From assembly GCA_027625915.1 (NCBI GenBank), contig JANTQA010000048.1:1674001-1738000 (forward strand): DNA of 64,000 nucleotides, given 5' to 3'. The position numbers were made by a program, and so were the translations under genes. Below are positions 22,190 through 35,433 of the stretch, one piece after another. The DNA comes from Anaeramoeba flamelloides. Its lineage: Eukaryota; Metamonada; Anaeramoebidae. A model generated the notes under the pieces. That model searched no databases, was not told where the DNA came from, and saw nothing but the letters and a program-made list of their open reading frames with translations. Each line of letters opens with the position of its first letter. The stretch's first letter is position 1.

Positions 22190-23345
22190 TACCGATGAGA
22201 AAGAGATTAGAACACTCAAAAGTTGAGTATAGTATTGTAGCCACTGTGGAAAGATTTTGGGAAATACTTTAGTAATTAGGCTTAGTTTGAAAATTTTCTG
22301 ATCTTCTTTTTTTTGAATTCTATTTTAGGTAAAATAGGAAGCATTTTACTAATAAATTTGACCTTAAAAAATGTTATTTAAAGTTATTTTAGAAGTGTTT
22401 AACCAATTTTTTTTACGACGTTGTTAATCTCATAAATACCAAAAGATCGCAGCACTAAAGGATTTACGACATTAGAAAATTAATTTGGTTCAAGTAACCC
22501 AATTATTCAACCAATAGACGACAAAGAAAAAAGTCCATCAATTTTCTAGTAAAGGTTGGAAATTGAATGAATTCCCTTTCTTTGTTTATAAATAATGTCT
22601 AAAATCAAACAGCGTTTTTGGTTTTGGTTCGAAAGAAATCCATCCCATTTTTTAAAAAATTAAAAACGTTTGGTGTCTTTTTTCTTCAAAGAAAAAAGAG
22701 AGAATAAACCATTAATAAAAAATTTGAAAGTGAGAAAATACATAATTACAAATTGAAAGAAATTAAAAAAAAAAAAAACAATTTTATTTTACAATGTTAA
22801 CTAAGAAATTTTTAGAGAAATAGTTCAAAATCAGTTACTGTTAAGAACACATAATAGATGCGGATTTTATGTTTGATCACCTTCGGATTTTTCTAAACAA
22901 GCATGAAATAAAAAGAGAGTTAGAGACTCATTGAAAAGTTGTGCGATCTAATTTGTTTCTGTGGGATTTTAAACCAATCTTTGTCTCCAATGATGAAAAT
23001 ATAATATTTAACTTCAATATTTTCGTAAACCCCATTGGAGAGAATAAGATCCTTTGAAGAACAAGTAATTCAAAGTACCATTAAAAAATAATCAATTGTT
23101 TTTTTGTTTGTTTTTGTTTTTTTATTGTGTAGAGTTAGATCCTTAGTTCCAAAAAATAAATAGCATCTCATATTGTTTCATTTGTTCAAAAATCACCTTT
23201 TATAATTACCAGTTTTGGATCTCCTTCCAGACTCAAAATATGATATTGTACTAGTGCTAAGATTATCTTAATCGTCGTTCTTCGAACACCTCAATATCAT
23301 TTTATATCACTTCGAATAATGTCATATTTCTCATTCTTCCAGGTC
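22190..23345 (+). repeat. Inverted repeat D, plus-strand copy
   Basis: This 1.15-kb segment matches 31240-32440 in inverted orientation. Shared points include TAGACGACAAAGAAAAAAGT, AACAGTGACTG/CAGTTACTGTTAAGAACA, GATCCTTTGAAGAAC and a short palindrome at one end with GAGAAATATGAT arms. One frame keeps protein-like traces (DFKPIFVSNDENIIFNFN) but with stops. I do not recognise the parent; it may be an old gene or a transposon body. Confidence 0.7.
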
Positions 23346-23522
23346 AAACTCGTAACATAACAAGGCGATTGTTTCAAAATCAAAACAATAAAAACAGATA
23401 TTATTCTTATTATTTTTGTTATTATAAACTAATTCTTTAATCCAAAAATTTCGATTTTCTTCATAAGATGGGCAGTCCCATAAAAAATTATCGATATCTT
23501 CATCCATTTCTGAGTTATGGTA

Positions 23523-24224
23523 AACTATTTTTCAGTCAAAGGGGCCCAGTTGTAATCGTATAATACACGTGTTTAAAGGGTTTGCATAGATATTAGAAGA
23601 AAAATTTTATTTTGGAAATTTTTAAAATTGAAATCATTTTTTCACATTTCTACACATTTTTGTTTTTTTTTTTCGATTTTTTTTTTTAAAACGTCATTCA
23701 TTTGCAAAAAAATTTTTATTGCAAGATCAATAGTCACTTGGTCAAAACTTGTTATTCTAATGTCATTGAAACCATGTAAAGATTGTTGAGAAATCATATT
23801 GATTTCTATTGGAATTCAATTTGATCTTTGATCTTGATATTTGTTTAATAAATGTGAAAAATTTTCACTTCATTTTAATTTCCTTTTTCAAATAGAGACC
23901 ACAAATACCAACAAACTTTGTTTGAGGGTTTAATTTCTAAAAGAAAAGTATGGAAAATGAAGTGAAAAATGTTTGATATTTATTATTCAAATACCAGTAG
24001 AAGTTCAAAACAAACATCGTTGTTTTTCTCAATAGAGCCCTAAGAATTTGAGTTTTTCAATTTTTAAGAAAAGCTATTAATTTATTAATATTCTTTCAGG
24101 CATGTATCAACATTTCTTTGAGGTGTATTATTCTGTTTATTTCTTATTTGTTCTTCAAAGGTCAATTATATAAAATAATTGATATTTGAAAAAAACGTTG
24201 GGCCCCTTTGACTGAAACAGAGTT
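23523..24224. mobile_element. C family element, copy 2, nested in LINE, TA-flanked
   Basis: The ends TTTCAGTCAAAGGGGCCCA and TGGGCCCCTTTGACTGAAA form a clean inverted repeat, flanked by TA on both sides. It is the best-preserved copy, so probably the youngest of the three. It is longer than the 12.8-kb copy because an I family element is inserted at about 23833-23997. No transposase is encoded. Confidence 0.85.
23833..23997. mobile_element. I family MITE nested in the C element
   Basis: About 165 bp with ends TTGATATTTG and CAAATACCAG and subterminal GAAAAATTTTCACTTCATTT. It matches the I copies at 47033, 47292 and 56583. The C element copies at 12.8 and 27 kb lack it (GATCTTCAATCAGAGATC at the equivalent site), so they show the pre-insertion state. 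Confidence 0.75.
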
Positions 24225-24493
24225 TATTTTTTACATAAATTACAAGATTTTATTTTTGTTTTCTATTTATCATATACATAAGGACATCTATTTAAATAAT
24301 TTGTAAAGTTTCCAAATTTCACTTTCATTAGCAAAAAATCCAAGTAACAAAAAACTTTAAAAGCATTCTCACTTTCAAAAAATCCAAATGTACAAAAAAA
24401 ACAAAAGATTTCTTATTTTAATGGTTAGATCTAAAATTTCAAAATAATTGTGTTTATTAACTCTTTATAATTCAAATCTTGAAAAATTTGAGT

Positions 24494-25320
24494 CAATATT
24501 TGGAATCTGTCAAATATTCCCGAAAATACTCGAAAATCGAAAATACCGGAAAATTTTTTAACAACGAAAAAACTCGTTTTAAACAACTTCTAAGAAATCC
24601 TAGTGTCAATATACTCAGTTTAACGGTAAATTTGTAATTTTATTGTGGAAAAAATTTTTTTTGACGGAAAATATCAAAATTCAAAAAATTTAAATGTTAG
24701 GGAATAGTATTCAACCCATTTTGTGTGAAAGGTGTTGGTATCTTAGATGACTATAACATTTCTGATCATTTCGAAATGGTATTAATGAAATGAGATAACA
24801 TGTGCTTGTTAAGAAAATTTCTAATTGCGTATCATTACCCATAATTTTGTAATCTTAAAGACGATGTAAAAATAACTGAATAATAACTAATTGTACTATA
24901 CATACCCATATCCTACTCAAGGTGGAACAAGCAAAACCTTTTTTTAACTTCCCATTCCTTAAAAGAAATTGGTTTAACCAAAACACACAAACACACACCA
25001 TAACACAATCGAACAAAACCCATACCAAACACAAGCATACCCTGACATACATATTTACTCACCCTAATATGTACCAAAACTTACTTAAATATACTCAAAA
25101 GTTAACAAAAACTCCATAGATTTAAAATAGAAAATTTAAAAAATATATTTTGTCTGAAAGTAAAATTGTTGTTTTACTGTTAAACTGAGTATATTGACAC
25201 TATGTTTTCTTCCAAGTTTCCCATAACGTGTCTTTATGTGATTAAAAATTTTTCGGGTATTTTCGATTTTCGGGTATTTTCGGGAATATTTCAAAAACCC
25301 AATATTTGAATTTTTATTTT
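24494..25320. mobile_element. K element with about 160-bp terminal inverted repeats
   Basis: The left arm (24494-24640) and right arm (about 25160-25320) are inverted copies, containing AATATTCCCGAAAATAC, CGAAAATCGAAAATACC and GTGTCAATATACTCAGTTTA. The centre (about 24920-25120) is unusually rich in A/C (CACACAAACACACACC). Long terminal repeats with a short non-coding centre suggest a MULE-like or foldback element; only this copy is in the window. Frames in the centre start at non-ATG codons and are not genes. Confidence 0.7.
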
Positions 25321-25677
25321 ATCAAAATATGTTGATTTTTCCGAATATAGAAAAAAATATTCAAAAAATTTTTTAAATGATATTTTATGTTAATTACTTT
25401 TCAGAATGATAATTTAAAGAATAAAATATACAACAAATTTCAACCAAAAAAATAAATATCAATAAAAAAGGAAAATCAAAGGAAAAAGGAAAATAGTAAT
25501 TAAAAAAAAAAAGTTTAGGAAAAAGAAAAAAAAAAGAAAAAAAAAAAAAAAAAAAAGAAAAAAAAAAGAAAAAGAAAAAGTAAAAAAAAAACGAAAAAGA
25601 AATTGTATAAAAAAAGAAAAAAAATACTAATTTAATTCTATTTCATTTATATACATATATAATATTCTATTTTTTAA
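25316..25677. other. Purine-rich low-complexity block
   Basis: About 25495-25625 is almost pure A/G, made of AAAAAGAAAA-type repeats. It separates the K element from the coding segment at 25678. I see no gene in it. Confidence 0.6.
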
Positions 25678-26118
25678 TTATTCACCCTAATAAAAAAAAG
25701 TGAAAATTTTGTAAAGGAATTTATAAGAACTATTTCCTTTGTCAATTTTGATACTATTCTAAACGAAACACTGATAACAAATAAAATTACAGAAATTATT
25801 CGTGGACTTGAAACAAAATCAAAATGGTTTGAAAAGGATGTAATTGAAGAATTGATACCAAAATTTATCAAACACTTTCTATATCTTATTTTACATCTAC
25901 TTGTTTATAACAAAGATTTAGAATTCATTTATTTCAATGAAGAAGAAGAAATTGATGAAGAAAAATTAACTTTTTTTGGGGAAGAAGAAGAAAACAGTGA
26001 AGAATTTGTTCAAATTTTTCCTTTAATAACTGAAATGGAAAACACTGTTCAACATGCGATTGCCTTTCGAATTGATCCCGATATTGAAATGGATCTCAAT
26101 GAAGATCGTCAAGATTAA
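25678..26118 (+). CDS. Orphan coding segment, probably a terminal exon
   Basis: A frame is open from 25678 to TAA at 26118 but has no ATG in its first half. It reads SENFVKEFIRTISFVNFDTI, then KWFEKDVIEELIPKFIKHFL, an acidic stretch (NEEEEIDEEKL, GEEEEN) and RIDPDIEMDLNEDRQD. The residue mix is protein-like and it ends cleanly, so I read it as the last exon or surviving 3' end of a gene; AAAAAAAG/TGAAAA near 25700 could be an acceptor. Its 5' part would fall where the purine block and K element now lie, so the gene may be broken. No family is recognised. Confidence 0.5.
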   Translation, partial: LFTLIKKSENFVKEFIRTISFVNFDTILNETLITNKITEIIRGLETKSKWFEKDVIEELIPKFIKHFLYLILHLLVYNKDLEFIYFNEEEEIDEEKLTFFGEEEENSEEFVQIFPLITEMENTVQHAIAFRIDPDIEMDLNEDRQD

Positions 26119-26985
26119 CTTATGTGTTGATCCTATTTTACTTATTTATTTATTTTTCCATTTAAGAGTTTATTTTTGAGATAAATTATTACTTTTTCAT
26201 AGTCATTTAGTTATATTTTAATAGTGATTTCAAGTAGAAAAAATAAAAGAAACAAAGTAATCCAACACTCTTTAAATGAAAAATTCTTTTTTATTTTTTG
26301 TCTTTATTTAGAATTTATCTAAAAAAGATAATGATCATTTTTAATATTTTATAGATTTCTAACCAACTTTTTTCAAATAATTAAACAATTATTAAAATAT
26401 TTTTAAAAAATTAAATAAAAAAATAAGGATTTCAAATTATTTAATTATCATTAATAATTTTCATTTAATCCTTAAAAAAATAATAATTTTGATTTTTTTA
26501 TACTCTTTTATTAACACTAAATAATAATATCTCTCATCAAGAATTGAATTCAAAAATTGATTATCTTTCACAAAGTTTTTTTGGTTTTTCAAAGAATAAG
26601 ATTTTAAGAAAATATTATTTTAAAAGAGTTATTAATTATCCAATCTAACATTTTTTGATTTTTTATTTAATATACTAAAATAAAATAATTTTTAAATTAC
26701 AATACAGTTAAATTTAATAAATAAGAACTAAAAATAATGAATTACACTTTTCTTTTTTTTTTTGTGGCTTGTAAAGATCTATTCATTTGTTCTTCAAATG
26801 GCTATCAAAAACTTATTTTAGGAAATTGAACAAATTAATCCATTTTTCTTCTGATAATTATTATTGAAGAAGTGTAAAATAGTCCCCAATTGATCTTCGA
26901 CTCAAATAGTGTTTCATAAATTTAACCTTTAAATCATATATTTCACAATAATTCATGATGAAGAAAAACCCAAATTATCTAACTA
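26119..26985. other. Intergenic DNA, no gene seen
   Basis: AT-rich sequence between the orphan coding segment and a C family element. No repeat copy, RNA gene or useful frame was recognised. Confidence 0.5.
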
Positions 26986-27986
26986 AACCATTTTCCAGTC
27001 AAGGGTGCAGAGTTGTGGAATTATATGTGTGTGTTTAAAGTGTTTTGAATGGATATTAAAAGAAAAAATTTATTTTGGAAATTCCAAAATTGAAATCATT
27101 TTTTATAAAAATGTTATCCTTAGGAAAAATACTCAAAAACTCTTTAATCTGGCTAATCAGAATTATGAAATTTATTGTACTTTTAAGGACTTTTTCATCA
27201 AAGCTCTTATGATTAGAAAACTTAAGGTAATAAAGAAAAAATCGAAAATAAAAAATTGAAAATAAAAAATTCCTAAAATAGTAAAAAAATATACAAATTC
27301 GGTTACATAGTGCCCCACTCTTCGGAGTCATGGAATATCAATTAATTAATCACATTTTGTGGAATCTTTATTTATTACTGATATCAATTCTATCGGGTTT
27401 TTACTCCTCCTTTTTTAGGACGTGGATAATTTTTAATTTGGTCATGTAAATGATATAATATTTTTTTACTTTAATTTTTTAATTATTTTTCTTCTCTTTT
27501 TTATTTAGTAAATTTTCTTTGATTACTCCTTTCTCATAATAAATAAATAAATAAATTGAAATCATTTTTTCTCATTTTTACTTTTTTTCTATTCGTGGCT
27601 GTTTTTTTTTTTAATATGTAATTGATTTAACAAGTTTTTATTTTTTATTGCAAGATCGATATTCTCTTAGAAAAAACTTGTTTTTATAATGTTATTGATA
27701 AAGTAAAAATGATTGCATTATTCAATTTTGATTTATATTTGAATTTTATTTGATCTTCAATCAGAGATCAAAACAAACATTGTTGTTTTTCTCAATGGGT
27801 CATAAGAATTTGAGTTTTTCAATTTTTAAAAAAATATATTGATCTATTAGTTTTATTTTAGGTGGATATTAACTATACTTTGATGTTTATTATTCCACTT
27901 ACTTCTTATTTAATCTTCAAAGGTCATTTATTAAAAATATTTGATTTTTGAAAAAAATCCTAGGAACCTTTGACTGGAACAAAGTT
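26986..27986. mobile_element. C family element, copy 3, with 450-bp internal segment
   Basis: The ends AACCATTTTCCAGTCAAG and CTTTGACTGGAACAAAGTT lie between TA dinucleotides. The left 100 bp and right 450 bp match the other C copies. The middle (about 27105-27560) is absent from them and contains a distinct ACATAGTGCCCCACTCTTC stretch; it is either ancestral sequence lost elsewhere or a later insertion. The 84-codon frame at 27005 lies wholly in the element and is not a gene. Confidence 0.75.
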
Positions 27987-28408
27987 TAGGTAAAATACTG
28001 AAATAAAAATATATAAAAAATTATATTTGAAACAGTATTTTTTTTTATTTTAAATTTATATTCTTTTTCTAATAAATAAACGTGATTTATTATTTTTTTT
28101 TCAAAATTAAAATTTGGTTTCAATTTTAATTTTATTTTCTTCTTCAATTTCATTCTTATCAAAAAACATAAATTGTTTTTGATAGACTTTTAAGAATTGT
28201 GATGAGCGTTTAAAATCTGCAAATAATGAATAAACCCTTCTTACATCATTTAGCTTAACTTTTGTACCCTTTCTCTTTTTAGACACAAGATCCGAAGTAA
28301 TAATTAATTGGATTGCATATCGTAAAGAAGTTTCGATACCAATATATGTTAGCATTTCTAATGCTTCTTCATCAATTTCAACGTCTTCTTCTTCAGCTCT
28401 AATCTTTA

Positions 28409-28681
<273 letters not shown>

Positions 28682-28684
28682 CTA

Positions 28685-28888
<204 letters not shown>

Positions 28889-29275
28889 TTATTAAACAAT
28901 ATGCATAATTATACAAATAAATCTTATTTTTAAAAGTATACATAATTCAATTAAAAAAATACAAAAAAGAGAAATATTTTTTTCATCTATTTTCCGGTTG
29001 GTAAACAAGAATAAATGGTTTATTATGTAATTATTCTGAATTAATTATACTTCAAATTCAGCGTTTTTTTAAAAAACAATTAATTCAAAAATAATAACCA
29101 CAGAATGATTTTTTAATTTTTTTTTTATTCTGAAACAAATATAAAAAGTTTTTCAAACTTTCAAATAAAAAATTACTGAATGATTTTGTTCAATTATCAA
29201 AACTCTGGGGAGTTAAGAGAGTATTAGGATAATAGAGTATAAATAGACTCCATTCGAAAAATTGGGATCCAAATA

Positions 29276-29809
29276 AACTAAAATTTAAAATTTTCCACAC
29301 AGTTAAAGCAGTTCAAACAATCACAATAATACAATTTCCATTCAAATTGAAAATAATTTTGATTTTTGACAAATATTGAAAATCATTTTTTCATCTTTTA
29401 GTTTTTCTTTTTCATTTCATTTTTTGAATTACATAACTTGTTTAGTTTGATCTGTAATTGTTTTTAATGATTAATAGAAGGTTAAAGTCGAGTTTAATTA
29501 AATAAAAAAACCCACACAATTATTCGATGATATCTTATCATTTGATTGATCAATAATTGTAGGTGAAATTTAAACAAATTTAGAAATCTATTTTTTTGTT
29601 CTGCTTGTTTCATCATTTTTGACACAGAGATTTTTATTTTTTTGGTTTTATATTTTTTTTCTATTTTATTTTTATAAAAATGATTACATATAAAAAGTTT
29701 CATATTAAGTTAAAACTAGTTCAATATTAATTTTGGAAAAATAAAATAAATTGTGATTTTTTTTACTTATTTTTGTTTTTGGGTGAGTCAAAATTTTTGG
29801 AAATTGGTT
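29276..29809. mobile_element. N family element, copy 1, TA-flanked
   Basis: A 534-bp element starts AACTAAAATTTAAAATTTTC and ends in the inverted AAAATTTTTGGAAATTGGTT, between TA dinucleotides. It matches 40491-41026 along its length (AATACAATTT, TGAAAATCATTTTT, TTTGATTGATCAATA). No ORF suggests a transposase. It lies in the intron of the RVB2 pseudogene; a 69-codon frame at 29494-29703 is a shadow. Confidence 0.7.
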
Positions 29810-29847
29810 TATTTTTTAATAGTGGAACAATTTAAAAAGATGTATTA

Positions 29848-30270
29848 CCGTTGTGGAAAAAAAGTAAAACATGGAAAAAAAGTGAAACATGGTTTTTAAT
29901 TGGGAACATTACTGAAAATTCAAAGTAAGATCAATGAAAAAAAGAATAAATAAATAAATAAAGACAAAATGAAGTATACACCACAATAGCAGTTTTTTTA
30001 ATACTATCTTTTAAGTATGGGTTTTTCTTTGATTGATCAATTATTAAAAATTTGTTCAAAAAATTGACTATTTTTGAGATCTCCAAAACCACACCTTGAA
30101 TTTCGATAAATCAAGAAAGTAGATTTAAATTATATTTGTTGGGTTGATTGAAAATAATATAATGAATTATTATTCGAAGTTAATTGGTTTCTTCTTTTTA
30201 TTGATTTTACTTTTCATGTTCAGTAAGGTTCCCAATTTATAACTGTGTTTCACTTTTTTTCCACAACTGT
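29848..30270. mobile_element. M element, TA-flanked TIR element
   Basis: About 423 bp with inverted ends of some 65 bp: GTTGTGGAAAAAAAGT...TTGGGAACATTACTGAA at the left, and TTCAGTAAGGTTCCCAATTT...ACTTTTTTTCCACAACTGTT at the right. TA flanks both sides. The CAGTTGTGGAAAAAAAGTG-type end is of Tc1/mariner style. Only one copy is in the window. It lies in the RVB2 intron. Confidence 0.75.
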
Positions 30271-31239
30271 TATACTATTTTTTATATTTACAATTTTAGC
30301 CAGAAGATGCCAATTTTGAACTGGCTATATTCTTGTAAAAATAATCTTTTAATGAATGTTTTAACATAAATTATTTTGTTTAAAGTAAAAAAAAAAATTG
30401 AAAAAAGTCAAGAATAAATTCAAACAAAGAGGACAATTGTACAATTTTAACTTAAAAGTATTATTTTAAAATGTTAAAAATAGAAATTTCATTTTTTATT
30501 TTAAGGGTTTAAGGAATATTTTAGATAAAATTTAAACAAAAAATAAAAAAAAATTGTTTGGGATTAGGAAATTTTCACAAAAAAATGGTTTAAATATGAT
30601 AAAAAATCATTTAACATTGAAATAAAAAAATGTATTATTTTGTATATATACCTTTCGGCTATTGAGTAAATGCTAATTATTGAATAAATTTTTTGAATTT
30701 TTTTTATTATTAATAAAATCTTGATGAAGTTAAAGATGTATCTATTTATTTTATTTTCTGAAATTCTTTGGTCGAAATTTCCCAACAAAAATAACAATGT
30801 AAATTGAGATCTTTTATTTGTTTTTTTGAATTGGTCAGATTTAAATTTAAAAATGTTGACTGTTAAAAAAAAAAGCTTTTAAAAAGAGAGAATTTTGCCC
30901 TTATGAGATGAAACGCTATTAGATTATGGAGTGTGTTGTTGGTGAAAAATATTTGTGAGAATATGAACAATTTAAAATTGTTCACCTTCTCGCAAAAATG
31001 TCCATTATATTTTTATGTTTTTTTAATATCCAACATTTATAATACATTACATAACATATTTTTTCATTTAGAATAGACATATAAAATGTTATAAAATTTT
31101 ATAAAGCCTTTTATAGCAAAAAAAAAATGTTAGAAATTTGCTCATTTTTTTATAAAAGTTATGAAGAATGTTATTAATATTTTAACAAGTTTTCATCAAA
31201 ATTTTGAACACTTTCGAAATTTATAACGGTCTTTATTTT

Positions 31240-32440
31240 TTCGATTTGGAAATAATCACCTTTTTATAATCTGAGGTTGACCTGGAAGAATGAGAAATAT
31301 GATATTGTTCGAAGTGATATAAAATGATATTGAGGAGTTCGAAGAACGATAATTAATATCATCTTAGCACTAGTACAATATCATATTTCTCATTCTGGAA
31401 GAGGATACAAAGCGAGAGGTTTTAACAAGGGGACTGTTGAACAAATGAAACAATATGAGTTGCTATATATTTTTTGGAACTCATGATCTAACTCAACAGA
31501 ATAAAAAAGCAAACAAAAATAATTAGAAACCAATTTGCTATTCTTTACTAATACTTTGTGGAACAAGTTCTTCAAAGGATCTTTTTCTTCCAATTGAATT
31601 ATCAAAAATATTAAAGTTAAATTTTGCATTTTCATCATTGAGGATAAAACTTTGTTTAAAATCACAAAGAGACAAACTAGACTGTCCAAACTTTTCAATG
31701 AGTCTCTATCTCTCTTTTTAGTTCATGCTTTATAGAAACATCCAAAAAGGCGATCAAACATATAAAACCCCGCATCTATTATATGTTCTTAACAGTGACT
31801 GATTTTTGAGCATTCCTCAAAAATTTCTTAACTTCGACGATTGTAAAAAATAATAATTTTTTTTTTTTCAAAAATTTGTAATTATGTATTTTCTTATTCA
31901 TCCTTTTGAAATTCTTTATTAATGGATTTTTCTCTCTTTTTTATTCAAAAAAAAAATAGACCAAACAATTTATTTTTTTTCGTAAATGGGATTAGTTTGT
32001 ATTGAAACAAGAAAAAAAAACATTTTTGGATTTCGGCATTGTTTTTCATCTAGATAATGGAATTTATTCCATTTGCAAACCTTTACGCATTAAATGAAGG
32101 ACTTTTTTCTTTGTCGTCTATTGAAAGAATCATTGGGTTCCTTGAACCAAATTATTTTAAAAATGTCGTAAATCCTTGAAAGGAGCGGTCTTTTTTAATT
32201 TATGAGATTTACAAAACGTCATCCAAAAAATTCGTTAAAGTGTTCTAAAATAACTTCTAATATCATTTTTATGGTTAAATTTCTTATTAAAATACAAATT
32301 ATTTCACCCAAATTCAATTGAAATTCAAAAAACAAAGATCATAAAAACTCAAACTTTTCCTAATAATACTAAACGATTTCCCAACATATTTTCACACTGA
32401 CTTCAATACTATCCTAAACTTTTTTGTGATACAATCACTT
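31240..32440 (-). repeat. Inverted repeat D, minus-strand copy
   Basis: This is the inverted partner of 22190-23345 and is the better preserved. On the minus strand one frame reads IEKFGQSSLSLCDFKQSFIL, then DENAKFNFNIFDNSIGRKRS and FEELVPQSISKE. Further upstream another stretch reads SRIYDIFKIIWFKEPNDSFN and YLDEKQCRNPKMFFFL. Stops and frame changes separate them, so it is a dead coding sequence that I do not recognise. A 125-bp palindrome (31281-31404, GAGAAATATGATATTGT arms) sits at its end in both copies. It lies inside the RVB2 intron. Confidence 0.7.
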
Positions 32441-33061
32441 TCTTATCTGTAGTTATCTAAAATTATTTAAATAAATTTTCTTAAAGAAAAAGTTTATGTT
32501 TAAAAAAAAATAAATAGCACTATTATAACATACTTATATCACATATTATAATAATGTTTTTTTATTCGGAAATATACCCAATAAGCAAGTACAGAATACC
32601 ACCAATAACATATTTTATTTTTTTGCCATGTTGCCATGAAAGAACGCCTAAACAATTTTTTTTTTTTCATCAAAAAGATGTTGGTTAGACTATTTAAAAT
32701 TTTGATTGATTTTGATTTTTCGTAGTCTTTGAATTTTAACAACAAACCCAAGAAAACACTTATTAGTTTTTATATTTTAGAAATTAATTTATATATTCAA
32801 AAGATAATATCTCTAAAATTTTCAAAACAATAATAAAAAAAAAAAAAAAAGTTATTTTACATTAGAGGTAAGTATATCATAATCTTTTGATCTTGAATAA
32901 GATCTCCAAAATTTTGTAACTTTCCCACCAGCTTTTTGAATTGAAATGACATCACCTGAACTTATACCTAATTCACTTAATTGATCGATCATTTTGTTAC
33001 CAATTTCATATATTGAATCCATATCTGTTGTTTTTAATGTTATTTTCCCCTTTCTTACCAC

Positions 33062-34332
33062 CTATTAAAGATTTAAAAAGTAGTTTTCAAATTGATATAT
33101 ATTTATAAATTAAGCTTGAATTAATGAAAATTTTAAAAATTAATATTTATTGTTATCTATATCTATATCAATGATTTATTATTATTTAAAAATAATCACC
33201 ACTGTAAAAAATAAATAATTTTCTTAATATTATTCTTATACGAAAAATGAAAAATATAATTTTGTATTTTAAAGAATTAATTCTAAATATATTAGTAGAA
33301 TTATTCTTAAAGAAGAAAAAAAATTCATTCTAATAAGAATTCTTTATGATCTTATCAAATCGGAATTATCATCAATGTTAAATTTTTAATGAAAAATCAA
33401 AAAATTAGTGATTAAATTATCTTTTTACAAATAATGTAGATTATCGTCATTTTTTTTTTGTTTCTTACTGATAATCTGAAACATTTCTGAAAATACTATA
33501 AAGCAACTTAAAACATCCAAATTAAAATAATTTGTTTTCTAATCTTCTTTCAAAATATTAAAAAGTGAAAATTTTGAATTAATATTTGTTACTCCAGGAA
33601 TCTTTAAAGTGTTGATTAAATTCTAAAGTTTTTTTGAATTAAGTTTCTGTGTTTTCAGTCAACAGAAGGAACAAATCAATAAAAAAGAGTCCAAGGGGTC
33701 ATAATCAAAATAGTTTGATTTATTTGTTTTATTCAAGACTTAAATTAATAAAGTTAGTTGTTATTTCTACGATATTTAAGGATAATCAGATTTTTTGACA
33801 AGAAACAATTAAAAATCAAAATATTATTTCAATCCCAACAGTTTAATTGTTTCTCCACTGTTGGAAATACAATAATTTTGGTAATATAAGAATTGAATTG
33901 AATTTCTATTACAAAAAGATATTTTTGAAAAATTTCAAACAAATCCATACAAAAATTCTAAATTGGTTTTGTTTAAACTACTTACTTGGTCTGAATTTCT
34001 ATTATATTCAAATATTTTTCATTACTAATCATAAACTCATTAATACTTTAAATTGAAGTGAATGGACAGCAAAATTAATAATTTGTGTTGTTATATCTTT
34101 TAATTCGAATTCTTATTTCTAAATTATATACTTAAATCAATTTCAAAAATTGTTACTCTCATCAAATAAAAAATTGAAAAAAATATATATGTTTAAATAT
34201 TAAAGAACAATAAATAACTGAAATCGGGTTAATAAATCACTTTTAAATAATTAAAAATATTCAAAAATCTGATATATTATATATTAAACAAACTAAAATC
34301 GAATACTAAAATCAAACAAATAATAATTTTTA
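33062..34332. other. AT-rich DNA upstream of the RVB2 remnant
   Basis: The missing N-terminal exons of RVB2 would be expected here or further right. I see no GxxGTGKT-coding stretch on the minus strand. A plus-strand frame at 33847-34056 is low-complexity and not supported. Confidence 0.45.
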
Positions 34333-34770
34333 ATATGAGTATTACGGATTTTTTATAACTGAAATTTCACTACAAAAATGTTAAAATAGAGATTTTTTAT
34401 GAATAATTAAATTCATTTTCAAAGACTTTACAAAGTCTCAATTTTCCAAGTGAATATTGGTCTTTTCGAAGATCTCATTCTTTTTTAACATGATCTTTAA
34501 AAAAAAAAAAAAGACCAAAAAAAGAAGAAGAAAAAGAAAAATTTTTCAAAGAAAGTGAAAAAAATAAAGGATTAAAAAAGAAAAAGAGAAACAAAAGAAA
34601 AACAAAAATTTGAAAAAGCAAAACAAAAATTTACAAAAAATTAAAAAAATATTTTAATATAAAAATTTGAAAATATTTTTTTGGAGAAAAATATGGGATA
34701 AGGTCACAAAAAAACTTCAAGAATACTCTATAAAGTTGGTGCAAATATTTGAAAAATAACTTATTTTGAA
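34333..34770 (+). repeat. Dispersed repeat E, copy 2
   Basis: The partner of 7018-7432, in the same orientation, with shared TAATTAAATTCATTTT, AATTTGAAAATATTTTTTTG and AATATGGGATAAG. It is non-coding and its type is unknown. Confidence 0.65.
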
Positions 34771-35433
34771 AAATTATAACAATACAGAAAAAAATAAGTG
34801 TTTACTAATATTTTTTTAAATTGGACGAACCATTAAAAATGAAATAAAAATGAAAATGTTTTAAATTTTTTTGTTCATTTTGTTTATTAAAACGATGTTA
34901 TTGTTGATGAAAATGATGATTTAACATCATTTAAACAATTAAATAATTTAGATCTATTTTTTAATATCAAAAGTAACATGTACTCAAGATTATAAATAAG
35001 TTATTAATTATTTTTTCAAAAATTAAATTAAATCTTTTAAATAAATACTATCCATCCAAAAACTTATATTTATGTTACATAATTTTCAAACCCATGATAT
35101 GTTCTATTAATATTTTTAATTTTCTATATTTTATCTAAGATCTCAATCATAAAAAGAGAGAGAGAGAACAAAAGGCTCTTAAATAAACCTAAATTTGATC
35201 AAATTTTTATAAAAATTTATCTATATAATTTTCGATCTATTAAGAAAAAAAATTTTATTCTTTCAAGTTTTAAAAAGCTTTTTTTCTTGTTTTTAAAAAA
35301 TAATAAAAATGAAAAAAAAATTCAATTTTTTTAACCAAAGTGTTTGGCCTTACTTATAAGAATATTTCTTACAATTTTAACCATTCTTATCTGAAAAAAG
35401 TTTATTTTGAATTTTGAGGATTATAATGGCATA

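Larger units (their letters stand above)
23390..24345 (-). mobile_element. LINE relic split by a C family element
   Basis: Left part 23390-23522 (GGGCAGTCCCAT region, encoding the CPFYEKN segment on the minus strand) and right part 24225-24345 (minus-strand NFTNYLNRCPYVYD and CNLCK) are adjacent parts of the LINE C-terminus seen at 6.2 kb. They are separated by the C element at 23523-24224. The LINE piece is short and broken by stops and frame changes. Confidence 0.7.

Noticed and set aside
24855-25119. Two overlapping frames, one Thr/His-rich
   Set aside because: Both lie in the A/C-rich core of the K element and the plus-strand one starts at GTG.
27005-27259. 84-codon plus-strand frame
   Set aside because: It lies completely inside C element copy 3, whose other copies do not keep the frame.
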